Shown here: one piece after another, positions 50,901 to 58,823 of the stretch
Layout of the letters: every line of letters starts with the position of its first letter
How positions within the stretch are numbered: the stretch's first letter is position 1
Origin: Nocardia inohanensis NBRC 100128
GTDB lineage: Bacteria; Actinomycetota; Actinomycetes; Mycobacteriales; Mycobacteriaceae
DNA length: 64,000 nt
NCBI RefSeq assembly: GCF_001612945.1
Contig: NZ_BDBK01000005.1
Coordinates: 62,001-126,000 of the forward strand
Direction of reading: 5' to 3'
Made by a program: the position numbers and the translations under genes
The notes under the pieces: model-generated
The model's input: only the letters and a program-made list of their open reading frames with translations
Database searches by the model: none
Told to the model about the DNA's origin: nothing

Positions 50901-51142
50901 TCGCCCGAATCCTGGTCGGCATAGCGGATTTGGCGCTGCGCGACGGACAGGACGCCCAGGCCGCGCGGCTGCTCGCCGCGAGCGACGCGGTGCGCGGCCT
51001 GCCGGATCGTTCGCTGCCCGATGCCGTCCGCATCGAGGAGACGACGCGAAATCGCCTCGGCGAAGCGAACTTCACCGAGGCGATGGGGGCGGGAGCGGCA
51101 GCGGACTGGACCGAACTGGCCGAGCTCACGCTCGCTTGTTGA
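47957..51142 (+). CDS. AfsR/SARP-type BTAD transcriptional regulator with NB-ARC/TPR-like C-terminus
   Basis: A 1061-residue regulator from GTG 47957. Order: winged-helix OmpR-like DNA-binding domain (1-90: GILGPLQIRAEDGGSIAVPG, LRGLLIALALDPGRAVPKHK), BTAD helical domain (about 95-245, ALGVYQQTREALADELGADP), AAA/NB-ARC ATPase (Walker A GPGGSGKTRLA near 285, Walker B LLVLDNCEHV), and a helical TPR-like C-terminal region (about 570-1061) for sensing or protein binding. It is flanked by the two operator arrays at 47.9 and 52.9 kb and overlaps tail to tail by 17 bases with the ABC permease gene. Likely activator of both flanking units. Confidence 0.93.
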   Translation: MRIGILGPLQIRAEDGGSIAVPGARLRGLLIALALDPGRAVPKHKLVDWVWGEQPPADAANALQALVSRLRKLLPEGSIDVQAGGYRLAVSPDAVDAVRFERLVDQARGGTDMQAAPLLREAVELWRGALMQDAGLPDSADADAVIARFEGLRLAALEDLYEAEIRLGRGADLVAELTELVGQHPVRERLAAALMRALAEAGRGTEALGVYQQTREALADELGADPSPALSALHVSLLRGEVGVQAAEERKTNLRAELTSFVGKQGEIAAVRELVAAHRLTTLTGPGGSGKTRLASETARTLLDDLPDGAWLVELASLGAGGDIAQSALAAFGLRDALLGSAPQAEPMDRLIAALRERETLLVLDNCEHVIEAAAAFAHRLLGECRKVRILATSREPLGITGEALWQVEPLTLPAPDAGTAAIESSAAVQLLRDRASAVRKDLAADPNSLATMARVCRALDGIPLAIELAAARLRTMSLEQLATRLDDRFRLLTGGSRTAIPQHRTLRAVVDWSWELLTDAERTVLRRLAVFAGGASLEAAEQICADAEWKQTVSAMPSGGAVMEQWEVLELLTALTEKSLLLVTEVDSGSRYRMLGTIGQYARDRLVEAGEAELVQRVHLSYFTELAATAEPELRRAGQLKWLATLDAEHGNLVMAMRGALAAGDAPGAMRLAAAAGWYWWLSGHKVEGLELVTAAAALPGEVDDETRALVYGLVVHFMSSGPNDENQLRDWIHKASDLHQPGREQHPALRFIGALERLLQGPDAFLTAFEPLLADEDPWVRALARLQQGKMRVMLGRPGREADEYLEAAVAEFRAIGERWGLSFALTELADRIAMRGEFTSACELLDEAIAVVTAVGTLEDAVRVGARQAQLLWLLGDSAASTAAMEQAQRNADRAAWPNALADLALQRAELARWNGDISQVHQQIEIARTMLGSDANLSNVDAVFHNLLGYIATDPAAARTYHATAFRSALEAGYAPLIARILVGIADLALRDGQDAQAARLLAASDAVRGLPDRSLPDAVRIEETTRNRLGEANFTEAMGAGAAADWTELAELTLAC

Positions 51143-51887
51143 AAGTGGCACGCGACCACAGGTATCCGACGATGGCGAACCCGGCGCTCCAGGCCAGCGC
51201 CGCGGCGGTGTAGCCGCCCGACGGATGCCCCTCGAGGAAGCCGCGAATGGATTCGATGATGGGCGTGAAGGGCTGGTACTGGGCGAACTGCCGCACGCCC
51301 TGACCCATCTTGTCGGCGGGCACCACCGCGCTGCTCAGGAAGGGCAGCATGATCAGCGGCACTACCGACATGCCCGCGGCCTCAGGGGTTTTCGCCGCCA
51401 TACCGAGCGCGACCGTCAGCCAGGAGGCCGCGAAGGCCGTCGCCGCCATGACGCCGATCGCGCCCAGCCACTCCAGCGGGCTCGCGTCGGGCCGGAAGCC
51501 CAGGGCGAACGCGACCCCGATGACCGCCGCGATGGCGATGGCATTGGTGAGCATGGTGGCCACCACGTGCCCGGTCAGCACCGCGCCCCGCGAGACGTCC
51601 ATGACCTTGAACCGGTTGATGATGCCCTTGGCCATATCGGAGCTGACCGAGACCGCGGTGCCCGAGAGCCCGTAGCTGATGGCCAGCAGGATCATGCCCG
51701 GCGTGGCGTAGTCGATGTAGTGCCCGCCCACGTCGAACGCGCTACCGAAGACGTACACGAAGATCAGCAGCATGACGACCGGCATGAGCGCGGCGTTGAA
51801 GATGGTGACGGGGTTGCGCGCGGTGTGTTTGAAGTTGCGGCGCAACATGATCGAGGAGTCGGCCATGGTGGCGGTGAGGGTGGACAT
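51126..51887 (-). CDS. ABC-2 type transporter permease (DrrB-like)
   Basis: A 253-residue integral membrane protein with six predicted helices (e.g. IFNAALMPVVMLLIFVYVFG, AIAIAAVIGVAFALGF, AGMSVVPLIMLPFLSSAVVP), of the daunorubicin-resistance DrrB/ABC-2 family that exports lipids or antibiotics. ATG 51887 overlaps the stop of the ATPase gene (shared base), so the two are translationally coupled. Its 3' end overlaps the convergent regulator gene. Confidence 0.9.
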   Translation of the reverse strand: MSTLTATMADSSIMLRRNFKHTARNPVTIFNAALMPVVMLLIFVYVFGSAFDVGGHYIDYATPGMILLAISYGLSGTAVSVSSDMAKGIINRFKVMDVSRGAVLTGHVVATMLTNAIAIAAVIGVAFALGFRPDASPLEWLGAIGVMAATAFAASWLTVALGMAAKTPEAAGMSVVPLIMLPFLSSAVVPADKMGQGVRQFAQYQPFTPIIESIRGFLEGHPSGGYTAAALAWSAGFAIVGYLWSRATFNKRA

Positions 51888-52828
51888 TATGCTTCGGCCT
51901 CCGTGGTGGCGTGCCCGGTCAGGGCGAGGAACACATCATCGAGATCAGGGGTGTGGACGGTGACTTCGGCGGCTTCCACCGAGTATTCGGCGAGCCGGTT
52001 CAGCAGGCCGCGCAGGAATTTGGAGTCGCCGTCGCCGGGGACGCGCAGGCTCAGCGCCTCGTCGTCGCGGATGGCGTCGGGCAGGATGCGCGCCGCCGCG
52101 TCGAGTTCTCCGGTGTGCGCGAAGCGGAGTCCGATGTAGCTGCCGGGGATCTGCCGCTTCAGATCGGCGGCGGTGCCCTCGGCGACGATGCGGCCCTGGT
52201 CCAGTACCGCGATGTGATCGGCCAGCTGGTCGGCTTCCTCGAGGTACTGGGTGGTGAGGAAGATGGTCGCGCCGTCACCGACCAGTTCCCGCACGATCTC
52301 CCACATGGTGCGCCGGCTGCGCGGATCGAGACCGGTGGTCGGCTCGTCCAGGAAGATGATCTGCGGCTTGGTGACCAGGGTCATGGCCAGGTCGAGCTTG
52401 CGGCGCATACCGCCGGAGTAGGTCGCGGCCCGCTTACCGGCCGCCTCGGTCAGCTCGAAGCGTTCGAGCAGTCCGCCGACCACCTGCTTGCGCTGCTGGC
52501 CCCGCAACCGGTGGATATCGGCCATGAGCTCGAGGTTCTCGGCTCCGGTCAGCAGATCGTCCACCGCCGCGAACTGACCGGTCACGCCGATCGCCTTGCG
52601 CACCGCTTCCGGCTCGCTCATCAGGTCGTGCCCGGCAATGCTGGCCGTGCCGCCGTCCGCCTGGAGCAGCGTGGTGAGCACATTGACCGTGGTGGTCTTG
52701 CCCGCGCCGTTCGGGCCGAGCAGCGAGAAGATCGTTCCGGTGCCGATATTCAGGTCGATGCCGTCCAGGACCGTCTTGTCCTTGTAGGCCTTCCGCAACC
52801 CGGAGGCCGCGATTGCTGTGCTGTTCAT
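51887..52828 (-). CDS. ABC transporter ATP-binding protein (DrrA-like)
   Basis: A 313-residue ATPase: Walker A GPNGAGKTTT, Q-loop TGQFAAVDDLLTG, signature YSGGMRRKLDLAM, Walker B IIFLDEPTTGLD and H-loop TTQYLEEAD. The C-terminal extension (AARILPDAIRDDEAL, PDLDDVFLALTG) is that of DrrA-type exporters. ATG 52828 lies inside the 23-bp repeat and has no Shine-Dalgarno sequence, consistent with a leaderless message; a longer frame to 53089 would cross the operator. Substrate unknown. Confidence 0.93.
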   Translation of the reverse strand: MNSTAIAASGLRKAYKDKTVLDGIDLNIGTGTIFSLLGPNGAGKTTTVNVLTTLLQADGGTASIAGHDLMSEPEAVRKAIGVTGQFAAVDDLLTGAENLELMADIHRLRGQQRKQVVGGLLERFELTEAAGKRAATYSGGMRRKLDLAMTLVTKPQIIFLDEPTTGLDPRSRRTMWEIVRELVGDGATIFLTTQYLEEADQLADHIAVLDQGRIVAEGTAADLKRQIPGSYIGLRFAHTGELDAAARILPDAIRDDEALSLRVPGDGDSKFLRGLLNRLAEYSVEAAEVTVHTPDLDDVFLALTGHATTEAEA

Positions 52829-52840
52829 GTGGACTACTTT
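52818..52840 (-). repeat. 23-bp direct repeat, copy 2 (start of ABC transporter operon)
   Basis: Identical in all 23 bases to 47853-47875, including the ATG and the first codons of the reading frame, and followed by the same 12-base distance to the operator array. Confidence 0.85.
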
Positions 52841-52852
52841 GGGCAGCCCGCC

Positions 52853-52892
52853 TGATACCGGCCTGACACCGACCTGACACGACCGCTGATGC
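52853..52892. promoter_or_regulatory. SARP-type operator, copy 2 (four TGA[CT] repeats, 11-11-12 spacing)
   Basis: TGAT, TGAC, TGAC and TGAT begin at 52853, 52864, 52875 and 52887. Spacing is identical to copy 1 although the bases between repeats differ, which points to selection on the repeat positions. It lies immediately upstream of the ABC transporter start. Confidence 0.75.
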
Positions 52893-52922
52893 GATGTCGT
52901 GCCAGGTCGGAGGGTGAAAATG

Positions 52923-54824
52923 TCAGCCGAGCTTGCGGCAGTAGAGGGCGTCCGGATGCCCCTTGCGGTACCAGACCCGGGAGAATCCGATGCCCGCCGC
53001 GTATTCGTCGGCCTCGCATTGGGCCTTGTAGAAGCCCTGGGCGTAATCCCCGCCCTCACCGGAGGCGGGGCGGTTGTCCCCCTTGTCATCCCAGACCGTG
53101 CGCCCCGCTCCGGCGAGCGGAATGCGGCCCTGGACGCAGAGGATCGCGGACATGCCGTCGCCGCGCTGGCTGTAACCGATCATGAATTGCCCTTCGGCGC
53201 ACTGATATTTGGTGAAGCCGGACGCCCAGTCGGTGCGCACCTGTTCGGTCTTCACCACCACGGCCGCGCTGCCGGACTGCCACAGATCGCCCTGGGTGGC
53301 ATCGGTGCACAGCCCGCGCTGATCACCGGAGCTGATGCCGATCAGGCGCTGATCGTCGGGGCACACCACCTTGTGCGCGCCGGAATCCCAATCGGCGGCG
53401 GCCCGCAGCGAGGCATTGTTGTCGCGATGCTTGCCGTCCAGCGCCGACCAGGTGCGCACCGGGGCGACCGGTCCCTGGAATCCCTTGGCGTCCAACAGCC
53501 GCCGCCAGTGCGCGCCCCGCCAGTCGTCGGCGTCGGTGACGGTCCGCACGCTGCCGTCGGTGTCGTAGCGCAACAACGCCCACTGATTTCCCTTGTCGCC
53601 GTGCTGAAATCCGACCATCGGCCAGTAGGCGAAGTCGAGGTCCCGCTCGATCAGGTAGTCGACCATATTGGGGAACCAGGCTTTGTCCTTCGCTTCGGCG
53701 TCCTTGCCGACACCGAACTCGCTGATCCACACCGGGGCGGTGAAGTGCCGGTCCGGGGTGGTGGCGACGAAGCCGGCCAGCTCGTCCATGGACTTGAACA
53801 GGTCCGCGCGCGACATGTCCCGGAAGCGCGGATCGTGGGTTTCGCCCATACCGTCCGCGCCGGTGTGATTCGGGCCGATGTAGCCGTAGAAGTGCGCCGC
53901 GTATACGACCTTGTGCGAGCGCACCAGCGTCGGCGTCAGCGTGCGCATCGGCTTCAGCATGGGACGGGAGTGTTCGGTCAGATCCGTCGGAATGCCCTGC
54001 CAGTTCAGGCCCTCGATCATGATGAGCAGATTCGGGTTGGCGCCGGTCAGGATTCGGTCCCCCGCCGCCTGCACCGCGTCTTCCAGATCGTGATCGTCAC
54101 CCCAGCCCCAGTTCGGGTTGTCCCAGGTGTCGCGCCGCACCTCGTTGCGCAGGTCCGCGCCGATCACGCCCGGATTGCCTTTGTACCGGGCCGCCATGAA
54201 AGCCCAGTCGTCCACCCACTTCTGGGTGCTCTGCCCGGAATTCCAGCGCTCGTTGCCGTCGACCGCGCAGCACCAGCGGGTGGAGGTGGTGTGGTTGTTG
54301 AGAATGACGCCGATTCCGGCGGTGGTGAGCGCCGCGACGGCCCGGTCGTACACCTCGAGGGGTTTGAGGCCGTTCAGTTCGGGGTTGGCGGTCAAGCCCT
54401 CGACCGGACGGGTATCGCTGATCATCTCGTTGGAGAAGGGCAACCGCACGCTGTTGATACCCAGTGCGCGAAAGTCCGCGACTATCTTCGCCATCGGCAC
54501 CCGGTCCAGGCCGAGGGCGGCGCGATGCCCGGTCTCCTGCGCGAAATTGTTCGCCGGATCCTCGTCGTCGCCGCTGCCCTGCCAGGTTCCGCTGGCGCCG
54601 TGCCAGTTGCCGGATTGCAGTTTCACCCGGTTGCCGGCCGCGTCGACGATGTAGCGTCCGCGAGTGCTCAGCGGCCCTTGCAATCCGGTGGGCTCGGCCT
54701 GCGCCGAGGGGCTGAAGCCGATTGCGGGGATGGACAGCAGCCCGGCGACCAGCAGCAGCACGGCGATGACGGGCCACGGTCTACCGGGCGCGAATCCTGA
54801 TGGGGCTCCGCATATTCGATTCAT
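52923..54824 (-). CDS. Secreted glycoside hydrolase family 5-like (cellulase-type) enzyme
   Basis: A 633-residue exported glycosidase. Signal peptide 1-43 (hydrophobic PWPVIAVLLLVAGLLSIPAI, cleavage after AQA). The catalytic (beta/alpha)8 domain spans about 50-440: acid/base Glu228 in GADLRNEVR and nucleophile Glu369 in VWISEFGVG, with INSVRLPFSNEM and LNNHTTSTRWCC as further GH5 landmarks. A Cys-rich C-terminal region (about 470-633, several GYSQRG/GIGFSRVWY-type repeats) is probably an accessory binding domain. Substrate may be a plant or cell-wall glucan or a glycolipid. Confidence 0.9.
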   Translation of the reverse strand: MNRICGAPSGFAPGRPWPVIAVLLLVAGLLSIPAIGFSPSAQAEPTGLQGPLSTRGRYIVDAAGNRVKLQSGNWHGASGTWQGSGDDEDPANNFAQETGHRAALGLDRVPMAKIVADFRALGINSVRLPFSNEMISDTRPVEGLTANPELNGLKPLEVYDRAVAALTTAGIGVILNNHTTSTRWCCAVDGNERWNSGQSTQKWVDDWAFMAARYKGNPGVIGADLRNEVRRDTWDNPNWGWGDDHDLEDAVQAAGDRILTGANPNLLIMIEGLNWQGIPTDLTEHSRPMLKPMRTLTPTLVRSHKVVYAAHFYGYIGPNHTGADGMGETHDPRFRDMSRADLFKSMDELAGFVATTPDRHFTAPVWISEFGVGKDAEAKDKAWFPNMVDYLIERDLDFAYWPMVGFQHGDKGNQWALLRYDTDGSVRTVTDADDWRGAHWRRLLDAKGFQGPVAPVRTWSALDGKHRDNNASLRAAADWDSGAHKVVCPDDQRLIGISSGDQRGLCTDATQGDLWQSGSAAVVVKTEQVRTDWASGFTKYQCAEGQFMIGYSQRGDGMSAILCVQGRIPLAGAGRTVWDDKGDNRPASGEGGDYAQGFYKAQCEADEYAAGIGFSRVWYRKGHPDALYCRKLG

Positions 54825-54910
54825 GGCGAGGTACTGTACGTCGCCGCGGGCCGATCTGAAACATTAGTTGGTCAATTGCCCAGAATGCTCGGAGTTCTCC
54901 GCTGTGGCGC

Positions 54911-55249
54911 TCACTCGCGCAGCGCGGCCGCGGCGATGGCGTATTCCCGGGCGCCGATCTCCGGGCGGCCGGTGGCGAGCAGGCGACGCTCCAAGGCCCG
55001 GCCGAGATCGGCACGGCAGCTGTGCTGATTGCCGCGCGAGACCTCGATGGTGCCGCGCTGAATGCGGGCCACCCGCCCGTCGGGCAGATAGAGCACCAGG
55101 CCGCGATAGCCGAGGCTGCGATGCAGACGGCCGTCGACCAGGGGCGGGGCGGCGGCGATGCAGGCCAGTACGTCCTGGGCGGCAACGGGATCGAGCCGCC
55201 AGGCGGGATTCGGCCGGGCCGAATACAAATCCAGCTCCACCTCGACCAT
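54911..55249 (-). CDS. Conserved hypothetical protein with LYSARPNPAW motif
   Basis: A 112-residue protein starting MVEVELDLYSARPNPAW; GGAG lies seven bases before ATG 55249. An [LF][YF]SxRPNPxW start is found in many short bacterial proteins of unknown role. The remainder is mixed, with DVLACIAAAPPLVDGRLHRS and a C-terminal helix region. The same frame is open upstream to 55447, including an ATG at 55375 (MSEFPCVCPS), but its ribosome-binding site is abutting the ATG and unlikely. No function inferred. Confidence 0.65.
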   Translation of the reverse strand: MVEVELDLYSARPNPAWRLDPVAAQDVLACIAAAPPLVDGRLHRSLGYRGLVLYLPDGRVARIQRGTIEVSRGNQHSCRADLGRALERRLLATGRPEIGAREYAIAAAALRE

Positions 55250-55461
55250 GTCACGACTCCGGGGCGGTAGTTCGGTGGTGATTCCAGAGTACGAGAATGA
55301 CGCGACGCGGTGAACGGCCGGCGGCGCGTCGGCCGCCCAGGTGAACGACGGGCAAACGCAAGGGAATTCGGACATCTCCGCACCCGAAGTGTTATGGGGT
55401 GTTCGTCCGGGGCGCGTCCGGCGTTCACTCCCGCACACGCTCAGCATTCATACCGTTGCGT

Positions 55462-57111
55462 ATGGCCTTGTCACGGCGAGAGTTGTTGCGGCGTGGCGTT
55501 GCCGGATCGGCGGTGGTGCTCGCGGGCACCGCGGCGGTGGGCAGCGCGAGGTTCCGGGCCCCGCACTGGGTGAGCGGCGATCCGTTCACCCTCGGCGTGG
55601 CTTCGGGAGATCCGACCCCGGACGGGGTGGTGTTGTGGACCCGGCTGGCCCCGGATCCGCTCGATCCGGAGGGTTTGGGCGGTATGCCCATGGCCCCGGT
55701 GAGCGTGGATTACGAGGTGGCGCGGGACGACCGATTCCGGCAGGTGGTGGTGCGCGGGAGCGCGGTGGCCACCCATCAACTCGGGCACAGCGTGCATCCG
55801 GAGGTCAGCGGACTGGAGCCGGACACCTGGTACTACTACCGATTCCGGGCGGGGACAGCGGTTTCCCCGATCGGCCGGACCCGGACCGCCCCGCGTGCCG
55901 GGAGCGCCATGGCGCGGATGCGTTTCGCCTTCGCCTCCTGCCAGTCCTGGACCTACGGGTATTTCACCGCCTACGACCATATGGCCGATGAGGACCTGGA
56001 TCTGGTGGTGCATCTGGGCGATTACATCTACGAGAGCGCCTGGGTGCGGGGCCGGGAAGGCAGTACGGCACCCGATTTCAGCGGCGAGGCGGTGGATCTG
56101 CGCGGGTATCGGCTGCGGTACGCGCAGGCCAAGGGCGAGAAGCCATTACAGGCCGCGCATGCCGCGTTCCCCTGGCTGGTCACCATGGACGATCACGAGG
56201 TGCACGACAACTGGGCCGGTGAGTACAACGGCCCGAGTTTCGATATCAACAACCTGAAGTGGCTGTTCCGGCGGCGCCGGGCGGCCGCGTTCCAGGCGTG
56301 GTACGAGCATCAGCCGGTGCGGATCGCGCAAATGCCGGACGGGCCGGACATGCTGCTGCACCGGCGTTACGGCTTCGGCGCGCTGGCGGAGATCACCATG
56401 CTCGACACCCGCCAGTACCGCACCCCGCAGGCGTGCGGGGACGGCAATCAGGTCTACGACTGCGCCGATCGTCTTGCTGCCGATCGCACGATTCTCGGTG
56501 CGCGGCAACGCGATTGGTTACTCGGCGGGCTCACCACCTCGCCCGCGCGCTGGCAGATCCTCGGCAATCAGGTCGCGATGGCGCGCTCCGACTACGACAC
56601 CGGCCCGCGTGAACTGCTCGGTACCGATGGCTGGGACGGCTATGTCGCCGACCGCAATGCCCTGCTCGGTGCGGCCGCCGCCCGGGGCGCGGGCAACCTG
56701 GTCGTCATCACCGGCGACCGGCACCAGAATTACGCCGCCGACCTCCGCCGCGACTGCGCCGATCTCGAATCACCGGTCGTGGCTTCGGAATTCACCGGCA
56801 CTTCGATCAGCAGCGGTGGTGACGGCGCGGACATGTCGCACACCGGCCGCACCCTGCTGGCCGCCAATCCGGATGTCAAGTTCTTCAACGAACAACGCGG
56901 GTACGTGCGGGTCGAGCTCGATCACGAGTTGTGCCGCACCGACTTTCGCGTGATGCCCTACGTACACAAGCCGGGTGCACCCATTCGCACCCGGGCCACC
57001 TATGTGGTCGAGAACGGCCGCCCCGGCGTCACCGCCGCCGTCCAGCCCGACGCCCCCGAACTCACCACCGCCCCCGTCGCCACCGCCGAACTCGCGTCCG
57101 GCCCGCACTGA
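55462..57111 (+). CDS. phoD: Tat-exported PhoD-family alkaline phosphatase
   Basis: A 549-residue phosphodiesterase/phosphatase. Twin-arginine signal LSRRELLRRGVAGSAVVLAG at the N-terminus, then the PhoD N-terminal beta domain (GDPFTLGVASGDPTPDGVVL) and the catalytic domain: FASCQSW, VVHLGDYIYES, TMDDHEVHDNW, LGNQVAMAR and VITGDRHQN carry the metal ligands. ATG 55462 gives a short Tat n-region as expected. PhoD enzymes scavenge phosphate and are usually PhoP-controlled; no pho box was identified. It is the second exported phosphatase in the window. Confidence 0.93.
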   Translation: MALSRRELLRRGVAGSAVVLAGTAAVGSARFRAPHWVSGDPFTLGVASGDPTPDGVVLWTRLAPDPLDPEGLGGMPMAPVSVDYEVARDDRFRQVVVRGSAVATHQLGHSVHPEVSGLEPDTWYYYRFRAGTAVSPIGRTRTAPRAGSAMARMRFAFASCQSWTYGYFTAYDHMADEDLDLVVHLGDYIYESAWVRGREGSTAPDFSGEAVDLRGYRLRYAQAKGEKPLQAAHAAFPWLVTMDDHEVHDNWAGEYNGPSFDINNLKWLFRRRRAAAFQAWYEHQPVRIAQMPDGPDMLLHRRYGFGALAEITMLDTRQYRTPQACGDGNQVYDCADRLAADRTILGARQRDWLLGGLTTSPARWQILGNQVAMARSDYDTGPRELLGTDGWDGYVADRNALLGAAAARGAGNLVVITGDRHQNYAADLRRDCADLESPVVASEFTGTSISSGGDGADMSHTGRTLLAANPDVKFFNEQRGYVRVELDHELCRTDFRVMPYVHKPGAPIRTRATYVVENGRPGVTAAVQPDAPELTTAPVATAELASGPH

Positions 57112-57786
57112 TCAGCTCACCACCCGCGGCCACGGATAGAAGGCGAGGTGAATGAGCAGAATCACCAAGAGGCCCAACAGGATCGCGGCAATGAAGTGCG
57201 CACGCCGTTCCAGGAACCCGATGGTGCGGAACAACGTCGGAAACGGTACGTCCTTGCCGAAGAACATGGCCAGGATGCTCGGCACCACCACCCACATCAG
57301 CGCGATGAGCCCGTACAGCACATAAGGGCCGAGGTAGGCATCCGCATCCATGGCCCGGTCGGCAGCCGCGAAGAGAATGCCGAATACGTACGTGCCCGCC
57401 GCTGTGAACAAATACCCCGCACCCAACAGCGTGACGGGCCCGTCCGACCGAGTGACGCGTCCGCCCGCCGTAGTCGGCTGCCCCGCCACCACCCGCGGAC
57501 TCGGTTCAGGGTGAAAAAGCAACTGCGGCACCGCGTAATACCCGATCACCACGATCACGAACACCACGACCAGCCGCACCCAGGGATGCTCGGTTTGCAA
57601 ATGCCCGATGGTATTGGAGATGGTCGGCCAACTGGCCAGCCCGAACACCGAAGCCAATTCCGGTGCGGCGATAGCCACCCCCGCCAGCCCCCACATCAGA
57701 TATCCCCAGAACTCGACCGACCGCCCCGCGGTGACCGGCACGGAGCCTTCACCCCCGGTAGTCGCGCTACCTTCCACCTGCGTCAT
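57112..57786 (-). CDS. Integral membrane protein of unknown function
   Basis: A 224-residue protein with four to five hydrophobic helices (WGYLMWGLAGVAIAAPELAS; LVVVFVIVVIGYYAVPQLLF; TLLGAGYLFTAAGTYVFGIL; VLYGLIALMWVVVPSILAMF; FIAAILLGLLVILLIHLAFY). No recognised domain; related uncharacterised proteins occur in Nocardia. It converges on the PhoD gene with no gap. Start at ATG 57786 is preferred to a GTG five codons upstream. Confidence 0.78.
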   Translation of the reverse strand: MTQVEGSATTGGEGSVPVTAGRSVEFWGYLMWGLAGVAIAAPELASVFGLASWPTISNTIGHLQTEHPWVRLVVVFVIVVIGYYAVPQLLFHPEPSPRVVAGQPTTAGGRVTRSDGPVTLLGAGYLFTAAGTYVFGILFAAADRAMDADAYLGPYVLYGLIALMWVVVPSILAMFFGKDVPFPTLFRTIGFLERRAHFIAAILLGLLVILLIHLAFYPWPRVVS

Positions 57787-57858
57787 GCTGCCGGTATACA
57801 CCCTGAGCAGCGCGGATGCCGGGTAAGCACCAACCCGAAACGACGTTGAGACCGGTAG

Positions 57859-58695
57859 TTATCGGGTTCCCGCCGGCTGCCGCGCCGCCAGATCGGCCAG
57901 CGCTTCCGCAGCCGCCGAACCGGGCGCGGCGGTGTAAACAACCAACAACTGATCCGGATCGCCCTGCAAAGCCAGCGTCTCGTAGCCGAGCTCCAGCGCC
58001 CCTGCGATCGGATGCTGAATCCGCTTCACCCCGTAGGTCTTCTCCTTCACCGGATGCCCCTCCCAGATCCGCCGGAACTCCGCACTCCGCCGCGACAATT
58101 CGTCGATCATCGCCTTCAGTTTCGGATCGTCAGGATGCAACCCCGCGTCCCGCCGCAAAAATGCCGCAGTCTCCCCCGCCACGGTCTCCCACTCCGGATA
58201 GAACTCACCGGCCCGCGGATTCAAAAACAGATAAAGCGCCTGATTACGCTCCGCCTCCGGCACCGAAGAAAACCCGGATACCAAGTCCCCCATAGCATTC
58301 CAAGCAATCACATCCATCCGCCTACCCAACACGAACGCCGGCGCCGTAATCGCATCCAGCACCAACCGCGCCCCCGGCCGCAAAGCATCGGTATAGACCC
58401 CGGCCGTCCGCGCCGGCCCCACCCCGGACGGCCGAGCCAACGCATACAAATGCGCCCGCTCCGAATCACTCAACCGCAAAGCCCGCGCCACCGCATCAAG
58501 CACCGAATCCGACACATGCGGCCCCCGCCCCTGCTCCAACCGAATGTAGTAATCCACACTCACCCCCGCCAGCTGCGCCACCTCCTCCCGCCGCAACCCC
58601 GGCACCCGCCGCCGCCCATATTCACGCAACCCCGCCTCCCTCGGCTGGATACGAGCACGCCGGGAGCGCAGAAAATCACCGAGATCGGACTGCAT
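57859..58695 (-). CDS. XRE-family regulator with MmyB-like ligand-binding domain
   Basis: A 278-residue regulator. HTH at about 10-70 (LREYGRRRVPGLRREEVAQL, AGVSVDYYIRLEQGRG) followed by the MmyB-like PAS-type domain (LDAITAPAFVLGRRMDVIAW, NQALYLFLNPRAGEFYPEWE, PVKEKTYGVKRIQHPIAGAL). This architecture is common in Streptomyces and Nocardia, usually next to a target oxidoreductase or transporter; here no obvious target is adjacent, so it may be autonomous. Start ATG 58695. Confidence 0.9.
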   Translation of the reverse strand: MQSDLGDFLRSRRARIQPREAGLREYGRRRVPGLRREEVAQLAGVSVDYYIRLEQGRGPHVSDSVLDAVARALRLSDSERAHLYALARPSGVGPARTAGVYTDALRPGARLVLDAITAPAFVLGRRMDVIAWNAMGDLVSGFSSVPEAERNQALYLFLNPRAGEFYPEWETVAGETAAFLRRDAGLHPDDPKLKAMIDELSRRSAEFRRIWEGHPVKEKTYGVKRIQHPIAGALELGYETLALQGDPDQLLVVYTAAPGSAAAEALADLAARQPAGTR

Positions 58696-58823
58696 GGTCT
58701 CCAGCGTAGAGTCCCTGCGCCCCGGCCCTCAGAGCGCGCGCCAGGTCCAGGGCTTCGGCACCAGTCCCCGCAAGCATGCGATCCGATGTCCAGCTTCCAT
58801 CCCCAGCCGCCGGCCGGGCAGTT

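Noticed and set aside
52899..54800. A 633-codon plus-strand open frame opposite the GH5-like gene
   Set aside because: Exact antisense shadow; the minus frame has signal peptide and catalytic motifs.
55373..55375. Upstream ATG (MSEFPCVCPS) giving a Cys-containing leader for the 112-residue hypothetical protein
   Set aside because: GGAG directly abuts the ATG, a poor distance, whereas the inner ATG at 55249 has properly spaced GGAG; a precursor-peptide reading is not supported.
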